Origin: Cupriavidus taiwanensis LMG 19424
GTDB lineage: Bacteria > Pseudomonadota > Gammaproteobacteria > Burkholderiales > Burkholderiaceae
Length of the DNA: 64,000 nt
NCBI RefSeq assembly: GCF_000069785.1
Contig: NC_010529.1
Location: forward strand, 248,001-312,000
Direction of reading: 5' to 3'
Part shown: in pieces, positions 37,583-48,085 of the stretch
Layout of the letters: every line of letters starts with the position of its first letter
Numbering within the stretch: position 1 is the stretch's first letter
Translations under genes and position numbers: made by a program
The notes under the pieces: generated by a model
What the model saw: the letters and a program-made list of their open reading frames with translations, nothing else
Told to the model about the DNA's origin: nothing
Database searches by the model: none

Positions 37583-37870
37583 TCACCTACGCTACAATCT
37601 CCTGACCGCGCAGTACCACCTTCCTTCCCTGATCACGTTCGCCGAAACCGCTGATCACCTTCACCGAAATCCGCAAATTAGACCAAGTCATCAGGGTATG
37701 CGCTATCAGCGACCATCCGTGTCATGAAACCCGAGGGGTCAACGTCTTCCGAGGGGTTCATTGGCGCTGCTCGAATTCGCTTCTCCATCGCCACACGACC
37801 AAAGCACCGAGAAGCAAAAAGAATCGCCGCGGCGGGATGCGGAGACGTCCCGACACGCTTTTCGGCCCTA

Positions 37871-39199
37871 ACAGGCCGCTGAAATACCTCCAGCGGACGT
37901 CAGCGCGACGACTGGCTGAAGCGTTGCTTTGAGGATCCCATCCAATCCCACATTCATGCGCGGCGCAGATACCTTCACGGGAAGCTTGTTCACTATGCGG
38001 AGGCTGGAGGATTTCGTGCCGCAGTCCCATCCGCTGCGCTCGATCCGGACTATGGCCAACCAGGCGCTGGTGAAGATGGACCGGCTGTTCGCGCAGATGT
38101 ACGAGGCCGATATCAAGGGTGGCCGCCCCAGTATCGCGCCGGAGAAGTTGCTGCGGGCCATGCTGCTGCAGGTGCTCTACAGCATTCGCTCTGAGCGCCA
38201 GCTCATGGAGCAGACGCAATACAACCTGCTGTTTCGCTGGTTCATCGGGCTGTCGATGGACGACTCAGTTTGGGTGCCCACGGTCTTCACCAAGAACCGC
38301 GAGCGACTGATCAAGCATGATGCGGTGATCCAGTTTTTCAACGAGGTGCTGGCCATCGCGCAGAAGAAGAACTGGCTGTCGGGTGAGCACTTCAGCGTGG
38401 ACGGCACGCTGATACAGGCGTGGGCAGGCCACAAGAGCTTCGTGCGCAAGGATGGCGACGACCAAGACGATGACGCCGGCGGCAGCTTCAAAGGTCGCAA
38501 GCGCAGCAACGAGACACACGAATCCAAGACCGATCCCGATGCCAAGCTCTACCGCAAGGGCAAGACATCCAGTGAGCTGCGCTACATGGGTCATACCCTG
38601 AGCGACAACCGCCATGGCCTGGTGGTTAGCGCCATGGTGACCAAGGCGGACGGACACGCCGAGCGGGAGGCCGCAAAGGTCATGCTTAACGATGCCAGGC
38701 AGGTGATTGAAGACCTGAATGTGGAAGTCACCGTGGGCGCGGACAAGGGCTATGACGCGCACGAGTTCATTGAGGCCTGCCTGGAAATGAAGGTGACGCC
38801 CCACGTGGCGCAGAACACATCGGGTCGTCGCTCGGCCGTTCCTGATGCCATTGCTTCCAGCGCCGGTTATGCCGTCTCGCAACAAAAGCGCAAGCTGATC
38901 GAACAGGGCTTCGGGTGGGTCAAGACCGTGGGGCGCATGCGTCAGGTGATGGTGCGCGGTCTGAAGAAAGTCGATCAGATGTTTGTGCTGAGCATGGCCG
39001 CCTACCACCTCGTGCGCATGCGCTCGCTGGGACAAATCCGTCCGCAGTTGCAGTAATCGCGCTAATGAGGCCGGAATGGGCGCCAAAACGCGGAAAAAGC
39101 CGAGGCAGTGACGTCCGGCTTCCGGATTGTGAAAAACAGCGCTCCCCGCCTTGCGGGGAAAAACTCATCGCTAGCGCGATGAGTACTTCAGCAGCCTGC
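37871..39199 (+). mobile_element. IS5-family insertion sequence, copy 2
   Basis: A 1329-base near-identical copy of the element at 18702-20030 with the same terminal repeats. The flanks read CCCTA..TAGAGG, again a CTAG-like target. On the right it abuts a Tn3-family transposase fragment. Confidence 0.9.
37956..39056 (+). CDS. IS5-family transposase (copy 2)
   Basis: 366 residues from ATG 37956. It differs from copy 1 at three positions (Glu to Gly near the N-terminus in the DTFT-x-SLF segment, Asn to Ser after the acidic linker, Ala to Pro in RRSAV-x-DAI). The DDE motifs are unchanged, so it may be active. Confidence 0.92.
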   Translation: MRGADTFTGSLFTMRRLEDFVPQSHPLRSIRTMANQALVKMDRLFAQMYEADIKGGRPSIAPEKLLRAMLLQVLYSIRSERQLMEQTQYNLLFRWFIGLSMDDSVWVPTVFTKNRERLIKHDAVIQFFNEVLAIAQKKNWLSGEHFSVDGTLIQAWAGHKSFVRKDGDDQDDDAGGSFKGRKRSNETHESKTDPDAKLYRKGKTSSELRYMGHTLSDNRHGLVVSAMVTKADGHAEREAAKVMLNDARQVIEDLNVEVTVGADKGYDAHEFIEACLEMKVTPHVAQNTSGRRSAVPDAIASSAGYAVSQQKRKLIEQGFGWVKTVGRMRQVMVRGLKKVDQMFVLSMAAYHLVRMRSLGQIRPQLQ

Positions 39200-39577
39200 T
39201 AGAGGCATCAACCTGATACCTCGCATGCGCAATATCAAGAACCTTGTGCTGTACAAGGCGGACCGACGACGCCGATACGACCATATCGAGCGCCTGTGCC
39301 GCCGGTCCATCGACTGGGACCTGATCCAACGACACTACCCCGACATGATGCGGGTTGCCGTCTCGATCAAGGCCGGCAAGATGCCGCCGTCGACCATCCT
39401 GCGCCGGCTGGGTTCGGAGAGTACGAAGAATAAGCTATACTTTGCGTTCCGGGAGCTGGGCCGCGTCATCCGCACGGTGTTCTTGCTGAAGTACCTGGAC
39501 GACCCGGAACTCCGTCGCACCATTCATGCCGCAACGAACAAGAGCGAATAGTTCAATGGATTTGCGCAGTGGTTGAT
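39200..39577 (+). pseudogene. C-terminal fragment of a Tn3-family transposase
   Basis: About 125 codons match the C-terminus of Tn3-type TnpA: GINLIPRMRNIKNLVLYKAD, IDWDLIQRHYPDMMRVAVSIK, FRELGRVIRTVFLLKYLDD, then TNKSE. The next codon is TAG where the family usually has Glu, after which FNGFAQWLM continues the similarity for nine residues before it ends. So the fragment has a nonsense change, is cut on the left by IS5 copy 2 and on the right by another junction near 39578. Confidence 0.85.
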
Positions 39578-42500
39578 GGAGACCGCGCCAAAACGGGGGC
39601 AGACGACCGGACCCCGGACCGCTGCCGAGCAACTTTGCTCGCTGGCCGCATAATCCTAGCACCCCCGCGACTCCCGGCTGGCACTACCTCCTTATCGCGA
39701 CAACCTTCTCCCCTCGGTGTGTTAGCTCAGTCCTCAGCCGAGAGGATCGTCCCAGTTCTAGGGTTGTTGTCAAGCCGCGCCCAGCCAGGACAGCTCTGTC
39801 CGTTGCATGGCTTGCCATCGCTGCGCCAGATGGCTCCATCGTCATGCAACTGGTACAGCACACCAGCTGCACCTGCAATCGTTTGCGCGTGTCCATTATT
39901 GTCCATCAGCCGCCATCCAGGACACGATTGAACTGCGCATTTCTGGCCGGTGGACTCTCAGATTCGCCCATCGTCGTGACGCTGATACAACTCGCGCCCC
40001 CCTGCAATGATGTCGACCGTGCGCGGGTCATTGTCCATCATTTGCCATCCTGGGCACGACGGCCCGGAACACCGTACGCCGGTGTGCGTCCAGATCCGAC
40101 CATTGTCGTGCAGCTGATGCAGCAGTCCGCCAGCCGCGACGAGCTTTCTGGTTTGCGGGTTGTTGTCGAGCATGATCCAACCGGGACAAGACTCGCCCGT
40201 GCAGTTGACGCCGGTCCAACGCCAAATCCGACCGTTGTCGTGCAGTTGGTACAGCTGCCCACCACCCGCCACAATGTCGCGCGTAGCCGAATTCTGATCG
40301 AGACGCACCCAGCCGGGACAGCTCTCGCCGCTGCAGGCCTGGCCAGTGAAGCGCCACACCTGTCCGTTGCTGTGCAACTGGAAGAGCTGGCCCGCAGACG
40401 AGACGATCTTGGTCGTGCTCGGGTTGTTGTCGAGCAACTCCCAGCCAAGACAAATGTCATCAGTGCAGGGTCGGCCGATCGATCGCCAGATGCGGTCGTC
40501 GCGGTGCAGCTGATACAACCTGCCACCGCTCGCGGCAAGTGCCTTCGTGTTCGGATTGTTGTCAAGCCGTTGCCATGACGGACAAGACTCACCGGTGCAA
40601 GCCCCGCCGATTGACTGCCATATCGCGCCGTCGTTATGCAGTTGGAACAGTTTGGGCGCATGGAGTTGATACAGCAGGGCGTTCTCGCCATCTGCTGCCG
40701 CCACCAGCTTTGTACGCGGGTTGTTGTCCAGCATGTCCCAGCCTCGACAAGCTTCGCCGGCGCAAGGCGAGCCGGTGAACCTCCAGACGCGTCCGTCATG
40801 GTGCATCTGGTAGACACCGCCTGCAATAGCGGTGGAATGGAGGTTGTTGTCCATCCTCACCCAGCCCGGGCAATTTTGACCGGAGCATGCGGCGCCGTTC
40901 GAGCGCCAGATCCATCCGTTGCGGTGCCGCTGGAACAGGCCACCTGCGTTGGCACTGAAGTCGACCGTGGCGGGGTTGTTGTCAAGCTGCACCCAGCCCG
41001 GACAACTCTGGCCAGCACAGGCTTGGCCCGTCGAACGCCAGATCCGGCCGTTGAAATGCATCTGATACAGCATACCGTCCGCGGTCCGGATGGCCACGGT
41101 GGCCGGGTTGTTGTCGAGCATGCGCCAGTGCGGGCAACTGTCACCTCTGCACGGACTGCCGGTCCATTCCCAGATGCGGCCGTCCCGGTGGAGCTGGTAG
41201 AGCTTGTTGCCGTTGGCGGCGATGGCTACAGTGGCCGGGTTGTTGTCCAGCCGCTGCCAGCCCGGACAGTTTTCTCCCGAGCACGCGACGCCAGTAGATC
41301 GCCAGATCCGGCCATCGTTGTGCAGTTGATAGAGATCCGCGCCACCGGCCGCGATCGCCACCGTCTTCGGGTTATTATCGAACATCTGCCAGCCGGGGCA
41401 GCTGTCGACGTTGCAAGGTGTTCCGTTCGAGCGCCAGATGCGGCCATCGAGGTGCAACTGGTAGAGACGCTCGCCGCCAGCGGCGATCTGCACGGTGCGG
41501 ATGTTGTTATCCAGCATCTGCCATCCGGGGCAGCTGTCGCCGACGCAGGGGGCTCCGGTCGAGCGCCAGATTGCGCCCGCCCAACGGCTCTCGATGTCCA
41601 CGCCCACCCGCCAGACGCCGCGGCCGCGCGCGCCGACATAGACATTCATCCGTTCATTACCTAGCGATTCAAAGTGCGCAAACAGCGGCCGGGAAATGTG
41701 TGGGCGCAGCGTCGAGTTGCTGACTGGATCGGTAAGTGGCGTCCAACTCGTTCCCCCATTTGCGCTCAGGTACAGGCCCGAGTCTTGCCCACCAATGAGG
41801 ATCACGCTGCGGTTGCGCGGGTTGATCGCAACCAGCGAGGCCTGCGGATAGCCATTACCGGTACCGAACGCACCAAACCCCTGCTGGACGCGGGCCAGGA
41901 ATGCGCCGTTGCCCGTCAGCAGTGTGTCGATGCCGGGAACGACTGCCCAATTGGCGCCACCGTCGATCGTGCGCACCATCGAGGGTGAGGCCCCCGAAAG
42001 GTCGTTGGCGATGATGTGGTTGAAGTCGGAACGGTCGACCCCGAACGCACCGAACTGACTATTGCCATTGCGGGCCACCTGCACCCAGGCGCCGATCGAA
42101 GTCGCACCTTCGTGTCGCCAGAGCGACCCCGTGCCGCCCAGGTTGCACGCTCCGATGCCCGCGCGCAGGTAGAACACCGAGGTGCCATCGTTGCGCCTGG
42201 ACACGTTGATGCCGCAGGCGTTGGCTGGCGCGCCCGTGCCCAGCGTGCGCCAGGTCACCGTATTGCTCGAGATGTTGGAGGTGAAAAAAACACCGCTGCT
42301 GGTGACCACCGCATAGCTGTTGCTGGCGTAGTTCACCAGGGATCGGTTGTCCTTGAATCCTGTGAGGCTGCCGGCCGGATAGGTTTGGATTTCAGTGCCG
42401 CTGCTCATCGCGTCGCCGTCGAGGAACATGCGCGTGGCGGGCGCCACGTTGAAGCGACAGACGGTGTAGACCACCCGACCGGCTTCGGCTTCTACATCAA

Positions 42501-43084
42501 AGACATCGCAACATGTCGGGCTGTTCCAGTCCCGCGTCGCTTTTCCGCCGTCGCGCGTGCCAAAGCCACCAGAGTCCTGCTGGCCGATGTAGACGCCTTT
42601 CTCGCCCTGCGCTGCGCGTTCATTGCCGGCCATCGACCAGAGCCATAGCGCGGTGACGGTCGTCGTTTGCTGCTGCCAGCGCGGGTCGTGGCAGTCTGCC
42701 CCCGTGCGCTGGTTGAAGTAGATGCCGCCGTCGTTGGAGAACAGGGCGGGGCACGCGTTGAGGCCGCTGGCCGTATTGAAGGCAATGTCACCAACGTCCC
42801 AGTGCGCCCCGGTCTGCGCGGCTGCCCACGCCGAACTGGCGGGACAACGAGCCGCCGTCGACGCTGTGTTCGTTGGCGTCGCGCAGGCCGCTCGATAGAG
42901 TTGAGTGTCTCCGAACCACAGATCGAAAGCGCGCCCGTCGCGATCGTTCACCTTCACGAACGGGATGCGCCCCTGGGGGCCGGGGTTGGAGAATTGTGTG
43001 GGCCAGGTTAGATAGCGTCAAGCAGGACGGCCGGTCCAGCGACAATCATTTTGGCCGGTTGGCCGGGATGATTGTCGGTGAGTG

Positions 43085-43921
43085 TTAGGTCATGGTTGTC
43101 GCTCCGTTATCGATGTCGCGGTGATTGTCGTTGTCGCTGGATGATTGTCGTCGGCGAGCAGACTGCTTGTCGCTTGCGGTGCGCCGACGGTAGCTTTCGA
43201 CGTTCATTTCAAAGATCGTCGAATGGTGGACGAGTCGGTCAATCGCGGCGATGGTCATGCCGGGGTCAGGGAACACGTTGTCCCAGCCTGAGAACGGCTG
43301 GTTGGCCGTGATCAGCAGACTGCGCCGCTCATAGCGCTCGGCGATCAGTTCGAATAGGACACTGGTTTCGGCCTGGTCCTTGCGGGCGTACGACAGGTCG
43401 TCCAGGATGATCAGGTCAAAGCGGTCGAGCTTGGCCAGGGCTGCAGGTAACTGCAGGCTCTGCCTGGCTGCCTGCAGCTTCTGGACGATCTCGCTGGTAC
43501 GCGTGAACAGTACCCTGTACCCAGCGTCGATCAGGGCATGCCCGATGGCCGATCCGAGGTGGCTCTTCCCACCGCCCGGCGGGCCGAAGATCAACACATT
43601 GGCACCTTTCTCCAGCCAGGAATCACCGCTCGCCAGTGCCATCACGTGCGCCTTGGAGACCATGGGCACAGCACTGAAGTCGAAGGCAGCCAGCGTCTTG
43701 GTTGGATCCAGGCGGGATTCGGTTCGGTGTCGTTCGATACGCCGCTTGGCCCGTTCGGCCAGTTCGTGTTCGAGCAAGGCGCCAAGCAGCCGGGTTGCCT
43801 GCCAGCTTTCCTTGTCGGCGCGCTGTGCGAACTCTGGCCAGAGCCGGCCAATGGTGGGCAGGCGCAGTTCGTTGAGCATCAACGTCAGGCGGGCGGCATC
43901 AATTGGGAGCGGCGCGTTCAT
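43085..43921 (-). CDS. istB: IS21-family helper ATPase IstB, type a (copy 2)
   Basis: A 278-residue protein from ATG 43921, whose ATGA overlaps the istA stop. Walker A is GPPGGGKSHLG and Walker B is DLIILDDLSYA. It is very similar to IstB of copy 1 (LMLNELRLPTIGRLWPEFAQR, TANQPFSGWDNVFPDPGMT). Intact. Confidence 0.9.
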   Translation of the reverse strand: MNAPLPIDAARLTLMLNELRLPTIGRLWPEFAQRADKESWQATRLLGALLEHELAERAKRRIERHRTESRLDPTKTLAAFDFSAVPMVSKAHVMALASGDSWLEKGANVLIFGPPGGGKSHLGSAIGHALIDAGYRVLFTRTSEIVQKLQAARQSLQLPAALAKLDRFDLIILDDLSYARKDQAETSVLFELIAERYERRSLLITANQPFSGWDNVFPDPGMTIAAIDRLVHHSTIFEMNVESYRRRTASDKQSARRRQSSSDNDNHRDIDNGATTMT

Positions 43922-45417
43922 GCTGCGACCCCCTGGCCCAGCAGGGCGTCGTAGCAACTGGTCGCCGGCATCTGGACATGGATGACGGGGTGATCGGCTT
44001 GCCGCGGCGAGAACTCCTCGCGCAGCGCTTCCAGATCCGGCAGATCACCATCGCCCAACATGGCTTCCAGGCGCACGGCCAGCACGGCTTCGATACCGTC
44101 CATGGCCGCCAGCTCAAGCAGGCCAACCATCGTCTTGCACGCGTCGCGTTGCGACAGCCGGGCATCAAGCTGCTCCCAGGTTCGCCGATAGGCCTCCCGA
44201 GGGAACAGATCGTCCCGGAACGCCAGGCCCTTGAAGGCCTGCGGCTTACGTTTGAGCCCCTCAATGAAGTGCCGATAGTCGATAGCGCGGCGGGTGCTGT
44301 GCGCGGCGTGGGAGCCCCGAGGAGTGCTGAACACCATGGCTCCGGACAGGTAGCAGTCCAGTCGGTCGCCGTACACACGCACCTTCAGACGGTGACCAAT
44401 CAGGCGGGACGGCGCGCTGTAGAGGATGCCGCGCACGGTGAATGTGCTGCAACGGGTGACACGCGCTTCCTCTTCGGCAAAGTCCGTCGTGCGCCGGGGA
44501 GGCAGGTCCGTCAACTGCTCGCGCTCGAGACGGAACGCCGCTGCATGACGCCGGTTACGACGCATCACGACCTCGCGCAGGAGCGCCTCATAGGCGGCTC
44601 GATCCTCGAAGTCCCGGTGGCCGCGCAGCATCAGTGCCTGGTCGACAGCCTCCTTCAGATAGCGGTGGGATGATTCCACACTGCCGTTCTCGTGGCCCAG
44701 GCCGCGGTTGTTACGGGTGCCGGTCATCCCATAGTGGTCCAGCAGGGCTTCGTAGCGCGTTGTGAAGTCCTCCTGCTCCTTCAGGTTCTTGAACGCCGCC
44801 GAGAGGCTGTCGGTGCGATGTTCTCGCGGGCAGCCGCCGGCCTGCCAGAGCGCGTTCTGCAAGCCCGAGGACAGCGCCTCGAAGCTCTCTCCGCCTTCAA
44901 CCACTTGGGCGTACTCCCAGCGCGAGAACGCGAACACGAAGTGATACAGGCGGTGAGGGAATGGAACGCCGGAGATGGTGATGCCCAGCGCCTGCATATC
45001 GGTGAAGTCCGACAGTGCCCGGATCCCCGGCGCGTGTTCCTGTGGGAAGAAGACTTCTTTGGCCGGTCCAGACACAGCCCGCCACTTGCTGATGCGCCGT
45101 TCGAGCGTGCGGCGCATGCTGTCAGGGTATTGGTCGGGATGGTCGTCCTGGAGCTTGCGCAGAATGGTGATGGCTTGCAGGCGCGGCTCGCTAGCAAGCA
45201 TCGGCACGACCTCGGTGTCCCAGACCTCGACGAATGGATCGGGCCGCGAGCGCCAGTAACGGCGGGGCTTCTGCGAAGGCAGTTGGCTATCACGTTCGAT
45301 ACGCCGGGCACTGCGCACACTGATGCCGGCCTTGGCAGCGGCAATCTCCTGGGTATGCTGTTTGCGTTTGGACATGTAGAGGCTAACCTGTTGGTCGGTA
45401 ATACGGGTTCCAGACAT
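43918..45417 (-). CDS. istA: IS21-family transposase IstA, type a (copy 2)
   Basis: A 499-residue protein, aligning along its length with IstA of copy 1 (MSGTRITDQQVSLYMSKRK, VVEGGESFEALSSGLQ, NGSVESSHRYLKEAV). Helix-turn-helix and DDE core are intact. Confidence 0.92.
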   Translation of the reverse strand: MSGTRITDQQVSLYMSKRKQHTQEIAAAKAGISVRSARRIERDSQLPSQKPRRYWRSRPDPFVEVWDTEVVPMLASEPRLQAITILRKLQDDHPDQYPDSMRRTLERRISKWRAVSGPAKEVFFPQEHAPGIRALSDFTDMQALGITISGVPFPHRLYHFVFAFSRWEYAQVVEGGESFEALSSGLQNALWQAGGCPREHRTDSLSAAFKNLKEQEDFTTRYEALLDHYGMTGTRNNRGLGHENGSVESSHRYLKEAVDQALMLRGHRDFEDRAAYEALLREVVMRRNRRHAAAFRLEREQLTDLPPRRTTDFAEEEARVTRCSTFTVRGILYSAPSRLIGHRLKVRVYGDRLDCYLSGAMVFSTPRGSHAAHSTRRAIDYRHFIEGLKRKPQAFKGLAFRDDLFPREAYRRTWEQLDARLSQRDACKTMVGLLELAAMDGIEAVLAVRLEAMLGDGDLPDLEALREEFSPRQADHPVIHVQMPATSCYDALLGQGVAA

Positions 45418-46572
45418 GGACTGACCGCTTATTGATGCGATCAGCCATCGTAGAACCCGGCCAACTCGGCGCCGCCGGTGGCGGAAACTCTCCGGCGGCT
45501 ACGCCGCCTCCGAGTTCCCGCCACCGGCCAAGATGTTTGTCGCTACGCCGGACAAAATGATTGTCGCCGCCCAGCCAGGTCGCGCCGCCGTCCCGGCTCT
45601 CGAAGATTTGCGTGCCGACCGAGAGGAAAATCACGTTGCCTTCGTCGGGAGAGGCTGCCAGTGAACATAAGCCTGCCGGCTCTGCACCACCACCAATGAA
45701 GGTGGCCGCATTGTCGGTGGAGCGCAGGTGCCCCTCGTCACCGCAGATGTCGACAACACCGTGGTGGACGATGACGCTCCACACTCGCATGCCCCCATAG
45801 GCTGGCGTGGGATCAATGTAGCGCCACGTGACGCCAGCATCGGTGCTGGTCGCCAGACCGCAGCTTGTGCCCACGTAAATCGTGTTCGCATTCGCGGGGT
45901 CAAACGCAATACCGAAAGCCTCGGGCTCCGTCCTGTCCACTGCGAATCGGCAATCACTCGCACTGGGGCGCGCGGTGGGAGGAACTGTCCACGTGGTGCC
46001 GCCGTCCCGACTGACGCTGATCCCGGAGTCCGGGGTCGTCTTGCCGTCGAACCGCGAGGTAGCAACGAGGATCGTGGGATTATTCGGACTGAACTTCACA
46101 TCCCAGACTGCCTGCGCGCGGTGCCCGGGAACATATACCCAGTTGCGCCCGCCGTCGGTCGTTCGATACAGGCCGCCCCATTCGCTGGCCGCAAAGTAGA
46201 TCTGGTTGTTGGTGGGATGCGCGCCAAGTTTGTTGACGCGCCCCCCCGCTAGCACTGTTTGCATCGGACGTGTGGCGGTCCGAATTGAGTGGGCTGATGT
46301 TGTCGATCCGCCAATTGACCTGCGCTTGGGCCACAGGGGAGCCCTGCGATCAATGCAACGCCGAAGGCGGCAATCGCCCTCCGCACACGCTGCCTGAATG
46401 GGCTACACCGCACATGTCTTCTTTGTTGTTCGCTCCCCTGCAAGGCGGCAGCAGACTGACCTTCACGCATGATCGCCTCCCCCATTTACGTTGCGATTTT
46501 TACCGCGGATTGCTTGACCGCAGGGCGCCTGGTGACAGACGCGAACCCCTTTATGTCTTCGACAAGCCGCCC

Positions 46573-46980
46573 TTACCTCGGCTGCACGAAATCGGCAGGG
46601 CAGACCGGTACTCGGCATACGTTCTCCGCCGCCGTCATGGTTTCGGCATCGCGCTCGTGCACGACGCGCACGCCATAGGTAAGCCCAGGTTGCATGCCTT
46701 CGATCACCACGGTGCGCTGAGGGTGCTCCCGCGCGCTTTCGACCCCCTGGGCGACCACGCGCATCTGCTCAAGCCCTCCAGTGCGAGCGTCGCGCTGGAG
46801 GGCTTCCTGGAGATCCGCGGGCAAAGTTGCCTGCGCCGAAGGCAGGACGAGCACCTGCCGCAGGCGCTGTGGAGTCAGCGCCGGATCACGGGGCACGATG
46901 CGGTTCGCCTGCACCTTGTGGAAGACAGCAGGGTTCACGAGATGTCGTAGGCGCTCCACGTCGAGGCCAGTTAGCGATAG
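46573..46980 (-). pseudogene. C-terminal remnant of an unknown protein, cut by an IS3 remnant
   Basis: About 135 codons upstream of the beta-propeller gene on the same strand. Residues such as LTGLDVERLRHLVNPAVFHK, LPADLQEALQRDA and a C-terminal GLTYGVRVVHERDAETM with a Cys pair (NVCRVPVCPADF) look like real protein. Its 5' part is replaced at about 46980 by IS3 transposase sequence. I do not recognise the family. The 102-base gap to the next gene suggests they once formed one operon. Confidence 0.5.
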
Positions 46981-47695
46981 AGCGGCGCGCATGGCTGACC
47001 GAGTCGTAGGCTTTCAGGTAGACCTCCTCGTATTTGACGCTGCGCCAAAGGCGTTCGACGAACACGTTGTCGCGCCAACTGCCCTTGCCGTCCATCGACA
47101 GTCGGATGCCGCGGTCGAGCACAGCGTCTGTGAACCCCGTCGCGGTGAACTGGCTGCCCTGGTCGGTGTTGACGATCTCCGGCGTGCCGTATTTCGCAAA
47201 GGCCTCCTCCAGCGCCTCGACAGCATGGCAGCTCTCCAGAGTGATCGCCACCCGGTGGGCCAGTACTTTGCGGCTCGCCCAGTCCACCACCGCCATCAGA
47301 TACACGAAGCCCCGCGCCATCGGAATGTAGCTCGTGTCCAGCGCCCACACCTGGTTGGCGCGATCGATCGTCCGGTCGCGCAGTAGGTATGGCCAGATCT
47401 TGTGCGCCGCATGCTTGCGGCTCGTGTTGGGGCGACGGTACAGCGCCTCGATGCCCATGCGCTTCATCAGCGTGCGCACGTGCCGGCGGCCGACCGGGAT
47501 GCTCTCCCGTCGCAACAGGCGGGCCAGCATGCGTGCGCCCGCGAAGGGATGCTCCAGATGCAGTTCGTCGATCCGGCGCATCAGCCTCAGATCCGCGTCG
47601 CTGATTGGACGCGGCTGGTAGTAGACGCTCGATCGGGAAATGTCGACCAGCTTGACCTGGCGGCTCACCGGCAGCGGGTGATCGCGGTCAATCAT
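46981..47695 (-). pseudogene. IS3-family transposase OrfB, C-terminally truncated
   Basis: From MIDRDHPLPVSRQVKLVDISRS it has the HTH_21 segment (LHLEHPFAGARMLARLL) and the rve core with DDE residues in VWALDTSYIPMARGFVYLM, IVNTDQGSQFTATGF and DNVFVERLWRSVKYEEVY. It ends at SVSHARRSI, where intact proteins continue for about 35 residues (Y-N-x-x-RPHSSL region). The protein is normally produced by frameshifting from orfA. Confidence 0.85.
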
Positions 47696-48003
47696 CGCTT
47701 TCCGCTCAGCAATCCCGCCTTGCCGAGCGCGTGCTCTAAAAAATCGTTCTCCAGTGTCAATTGGCCTATCTTTGCATGCAGCGCCTTCACGTCCACCGGC
47801 GGCTCGGCCGCAGTCTTGGTTTTGCCGCCGCCGAACACGTCCGCGGCGTGCTCCGCCAACTGTTGCTTCCACTCCGTGATCTGGCTCGGGTGCACGTCAT
47901 ACTGCTGGGCCAATTCCGCCAGCGTCTTGTCGCCCTTGAGCGCGGCCATGGCCACCTTGGCCTTGAAGGTTGCCGAGTGGGTCCGTCTGCTTCGTTTCGT
48001 CAT
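47692..48003 (-). CDS. IS3-family transposase OrfA
   Basis: A 103-residue HTH_8 protein: ATFKAKVAMAALKGDKTLAELAQQYDVHPSQITEWKQQLAE, followed by a leucine-zipper-like helix (ALHAKIGQLTLENDFLEHALGKAG). It ends with GLLSGKR and overlaps the start of orfB, as usual in IS3. Intact. Confidence 0.9.
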   Translation of the reverse strand: MTKRSRRTHSATFKAKVAMAALKGDKTLAELAQQYDVHPSQITEWKQQLAEHAADVFGGGKTKTAAEPPVDVKALHAKIGQLTLENDFLEHALGKAGLLSGKR

Positions 48004-48085
48004 CTTCTGGATCCTTTATGCCCGCCATTATGGCCGGCTCAGGCCCCAGCTCTTCCACTTAACCGACTGTCCGAATTTCCGCCGC

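Larger units (their letters stand above)
34984..37675 (+). mobile_element. IS21-family insertion sequence, type b, copy 1
   Basis: A 2692-base element whose ends start TGCGTATTTCGGGG (left) and TGCGGATTTCGGTG (right, inverted). Inside each end are several transposase-binding repeats built on GTGATCA next to CGAAA (at least six in the first 200 bases). It is distinct from the type-a IS21 at 2.6 and 43 kb. An identical inverted copy is at 48439-51130. Its two flanks do not form a target duplication with each other, but do so with those of the other copy. Confidence 0.92.
43039..45567 (-). mobile_element. IS21-family insertion sequence, type a, copy 2
   Basis: Ends carry GCGACAATCATTTTG motifs (about 43039 and, inverted, 45567), each followed by a second, weaker repeat. 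It is related to but clearly diverged from copy 1 at 2569-5099. It interrupts the beta-propeller gene on the same strand. No target duplication could be assigned. Confidence 0.88.
39727..46470 (-). pseudogene. giant secreted beta-propeller protein (BNR-like plus tectonin-like repeats), interrupted
   Basis: The reading begins at ATG 46470 (GGGAGG ahead) with a signal peptide (RRAIAAFGVALIAGLP). One extra base after that, and one extra G in a run of seven G near 46246-46252, break the frame. The next part (to about 45568) has sialidase/BNR-like motifs: GGLYRTTDGGRNW, ISVSRDGGTTW, LATSTDAGVTWRYI. After the IS21-a copy the gene resumes near 43030 ([18 protein letters not shown]) and runs through more BNR-like motifs into 14 repeats of about 45 residues with the pattern GRIWRSTG..C....CPGW..LDNNP.T..IA....LYQLH. 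Repeat 13 has TGA for a conserved TGG at 39958-39960; the last repeats then continue to a stop at 39727. Intact, it would exceed 1300 residues. Confidence 0.75.
46981..48085 (-). mobile_element. IS3-family element, truncated at its orfB end
   Basis: It contains a full orfA and most of orfB. The orfA-side end lies near 48085 in sequence starting TGGCGGCGGAAATTCGGAC on the minus strand, typical for IS3 ends. The other end is missing: orfB stops matching after ARRSI, and foreign sequence follows. Confidence 0.8.

Noticed and set aside
39844..41664. Long plus-strand frames with repeated Val-Val-x-His-x-Pro patterns
   Set aside because: They are the reverse strand of the 14 tectonin-like repeats, so their periodicity is inherited from the real minus-strand gene.
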